From Begonia masoniana (lineage: Eukaryota > Streptophyta > Magnoliopsida > Cucurbitales > Begoniaceae): a stretch of DNA of 64,000 bases. Below are positions 62,801-64,000 of the stretch, piece by piece. A program made the translations under genes and the position numbers. The notes beneath the pieces were generated by a model. That model searched no databases and was not told the origin of the DNA. It saw only the letters and a list, made by a program, of their open reading frames with translations. Position 1 is the first letter of the stretch. Every line of letters begins with the position of its first letter. The stretch covers positions 488,196 through 552,195 of the forward strand of contig CM039504.1 of the NCBI GenBank assembly GCA_022432975.1, written 5' to 3'.

Positions 62801-63498
62801 TGACTTGGAAGATTAAATATCCTTTAAAAGTAATTTTTTTCAGGAGTTGGCGCAAAATAAAAAATGTTCATACAAATGAACAGTGATCGTTGAATGTCTA
62901 TATTATTGTTGAATGATATTTCATAATGCACATTTATTTCAGCAAGTTTGTAGTTGTCTCTGTGGTTGTTTAATGATGGCTCTGCACTTTTGATAAATAT
63001 TATGGTCAGATTCTTTGTTATCATTCTATGTTGATCTTATTTTCCTGTAATTTTATAGGTCCCGCCGCATTTCGGCCAAGGGCGCATGCTGCTATTTCTT
63101 ATACTTCATCAGTTGAAAAGGGCCGTCCTGTCTTACAAGGACTATTGGCTATTGACTTTCTAGCTAAGGAGGCAAGTTATACATACTCTTTTGCTTGGCG
63201 ATATTCACATTTCTTCACCCATTGAGCTCACAAAAATCATGGACATGAGTAATGGATAACAATATCTTTCAAAGTTTCTCCCTTCTTTTTAATATAATTT
63301 CCTTTCCTGTAGATGAGTGGTTGACAGTTTTTCTGATTTGTAGTTGTTTCTAAATAAAAAGTTCTAATTTGGAGTTACTATCTACTCTAGGTTCTTGGGT
63401 GGGCTCAAGCAATGCCTAAGTTTGGTGGAGATCTCGTTAAGTATGTGCAGACTTTCCTTGAGCGGACATTTGAAAGATGCCGTACTTCCTACATGGAG
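50858..63498 (+). CDS. SEC8: Exocyst subunit SEC8, N-terminal two-thirds (continues past the window)
   Basis: Seventeen exons, 754 codons, all in phase: 50858-50899, 51669-51881, 52501-52674, 53247-53351, 53564-53673, 56593-56766, 57468-57645, 57741-57847, 58317-58621, 58691-58854, 59006-59121, 59700-59770, 61101-61231, 61742-61791, 62207-62307, 63059-63171, 63391-63498. Seen: MGFFEGLPVSPEKSYLREEL, RIDESWAAARFDSLPHVVHI, the SEC8 core NKQLHQLWYRSVTLRHIISL, MVECLFMLGKVAAAGAI, GADLIRQGW, LPEQGMYLAASIYRPVLQ, RPVLQGLLAIDFLAKE, and KYVQTFLERTFERCRTSYME. The exocyst tethers secretory vesicles to the plasma membrane, as in pollen tubes and root hairs. The remaining third lies beyond 64000. Introns after exons 12, 15 and 16 need GC donors (GCAAGT), and probably the one after exon 17 (GCAAGA). 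Intron 5 holds a gypsy remnant. Start chosen because the exon opens right after an acceptor and matches the family N-terminus. Confidence 0.95.
53960..55950 (+). mobile_element. Degenerate Ty3/gypsy retrotransposon remnant in SEC8 intron 5
   Basis: Sense-oriented relative to SEC8. In order: a gag-like region with frameshifts (about 54030-54400; GLSWFQWENRTWPF and VVEDRNALM), an aspartic-protease segment with LIDCGATHNFIS (about 54795-54835), the start of a reverse-transcriptase lead-in (VKEMLQAGILR, about 55405-55445), then directly an integrase C-terminal segment (RERDAILELLKFNLGRAQVQ, KKRRNVEFRKGDFV, 55490-55615) with a stop just after it. Most of RT, RNase H and the integrase core are deleted. 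No LTRs were recognised. The element is dead; the intron is still bounded by good splice sites (53674 donor, 56592 acceptor). Confidence 0.85.
60829..61031 (+). repeat. 102-bp tandem duplication in SEC8 intron 12
   Basis: AGCTTTAATGCATAATTTCT begins at 60829 and again at 60931. The whole unit, including GGGATAAATAT-ATTTTTCGT and CAACGAAAATATTCTTT, is nearly identical in both copies, so it is recent. The second copy ends about 70 bases before the next exon and may displace the branch-point region. Confidence 0.88.
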
Positions 63499-64000
63499 GC
63501 AAGAATATTGCTTTATTTCTTCTCTGATTCCTTCTCCCATTTTCTATTATGAAGCATGCTTTTCATCTTTGTATTAAAAAGAGTATTTCTTTTATAATAT
63601 TGCTTCTTCCTTACTAGCTTTTTTACCTTGGAATCCTTGCATTCCATTGTTCTCTGTGGCACAAGGCCAAATTTCGAGTTGAAACCATATTATGCACTAA
63701 ATTATTTGTCTGAGTTTTATAACTGCGATTTGGATTTAAACAAATCTTTGGATTTAAACAAATCTTGTTTGCCTAATTCAAAGAAAATAGGCTCTCTGCC
63801 AAATTGCACCTCCTCCCTCCTTTAAGTAAGGTGGAGATTAGATTTTTTGGTTAAGTTCAAACTACATTTATATGATCTTTTTCCCTTAAAGATTGGTTTC
63901 ATCACGGTGGCTAGACTAATGCATGTTTGTCGCAGTCAGAACCTGATGTAGTCTAGTCACTTTTCAGACTTTAGTTCTTTCCTACTTTTAGTCACCTTTC
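63499..64000. other. SEC8 intron at the window edge
   Basis: Follows exon 17. I searched it for the expected next SEC8 segment (AVLEKLSYM-like) and found none, so the next exon lies beyond the window. A short direct repeat, TTGGATTTAAACAAATCT twice, lies at about 63730-63763. Confidence 0.5.

Noticed and set aside
50858..63498. U12-type introns in SEC8 or elsewhere
   Set aside because: No ATATCCTT or GTATCCTT donors were found at any exon border I could place.

Overview
The window is nuclear DNA of a flowering plant, most likely a eudicot. The evidence is short exons split by AT-rich GT-AG introns, plant-only gene families (NAC, ZAT-type C2H2, FLD, DUF1997, a ycf45/SPD1-type plastid NTPase), (GA)n-rich leaders, a Copia solo LTR, a Ty3 remnant and palindromic MITEs. 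The species cannot be fixed from sequence alone. Exon borders below come from splice signals and reading-frame continuity together with remembered family sequences, not from transcripts.

Layout. 1-1564 (+): last exons of an acidic protein of unknown function. 2039-3805 (-): plastid-type DUF1997 protein. 5057-9647 (+): kelch protein with a coiled-coil tail. 10207-12362 (-): NAC gene with a membrane tail, broken by about five frameshifts. 13146-14675 (+): RABC/Rab18 GTPase. 15118-16095 (-): two-finger C2H2 repressor. 16096-21919: repeat-rich intergenic DNA with a solo LTR inside a tandem duplication and a 390-bp palindrome. 21920-23766 (+): pectate lyase. 24007-25785 (-): nodulin-like MFS transporter. 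27091-30187 (-): RZ-1 RNA-binding protein. 30443-30946: Mutator-like MITE. 31728-35003 (-): SPD1-like P-loop NTPase. 35725-38329 (+): ESCRT-III VPS24. 38993-42153 (+): serine carboxypeptidase. 42935-43714 (-): U11/U12-31K. 44702-48331 (-): FLD histone demethylase. 50858 to beyond 64000 (+): exocyst SEC8, with a gypsy remnant in one intron.

The genes are individually transcribed housekeeping and regulatory genes, not an operon or a dedicated system. Their order matters: as I remember the Arabidopsis map, the left half resembles the At5g04280-At5g04440 interval and the right half the At3g10380-At3g10420 interval, which are paralogous segments. The window would then keep together genes that Arabidopsis split after duplication.

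The points most worth checking are a concentration of GC-AG introns in SEC8 (three supported, one likely, plus one in VPS24), the decayed NAC gene, single-base frame breaks in three otherwise conserved genes (either real lesions or assembly indels), and several cleanly delimited mobile-element footprints. I found no convincing previously undescribed biological system.
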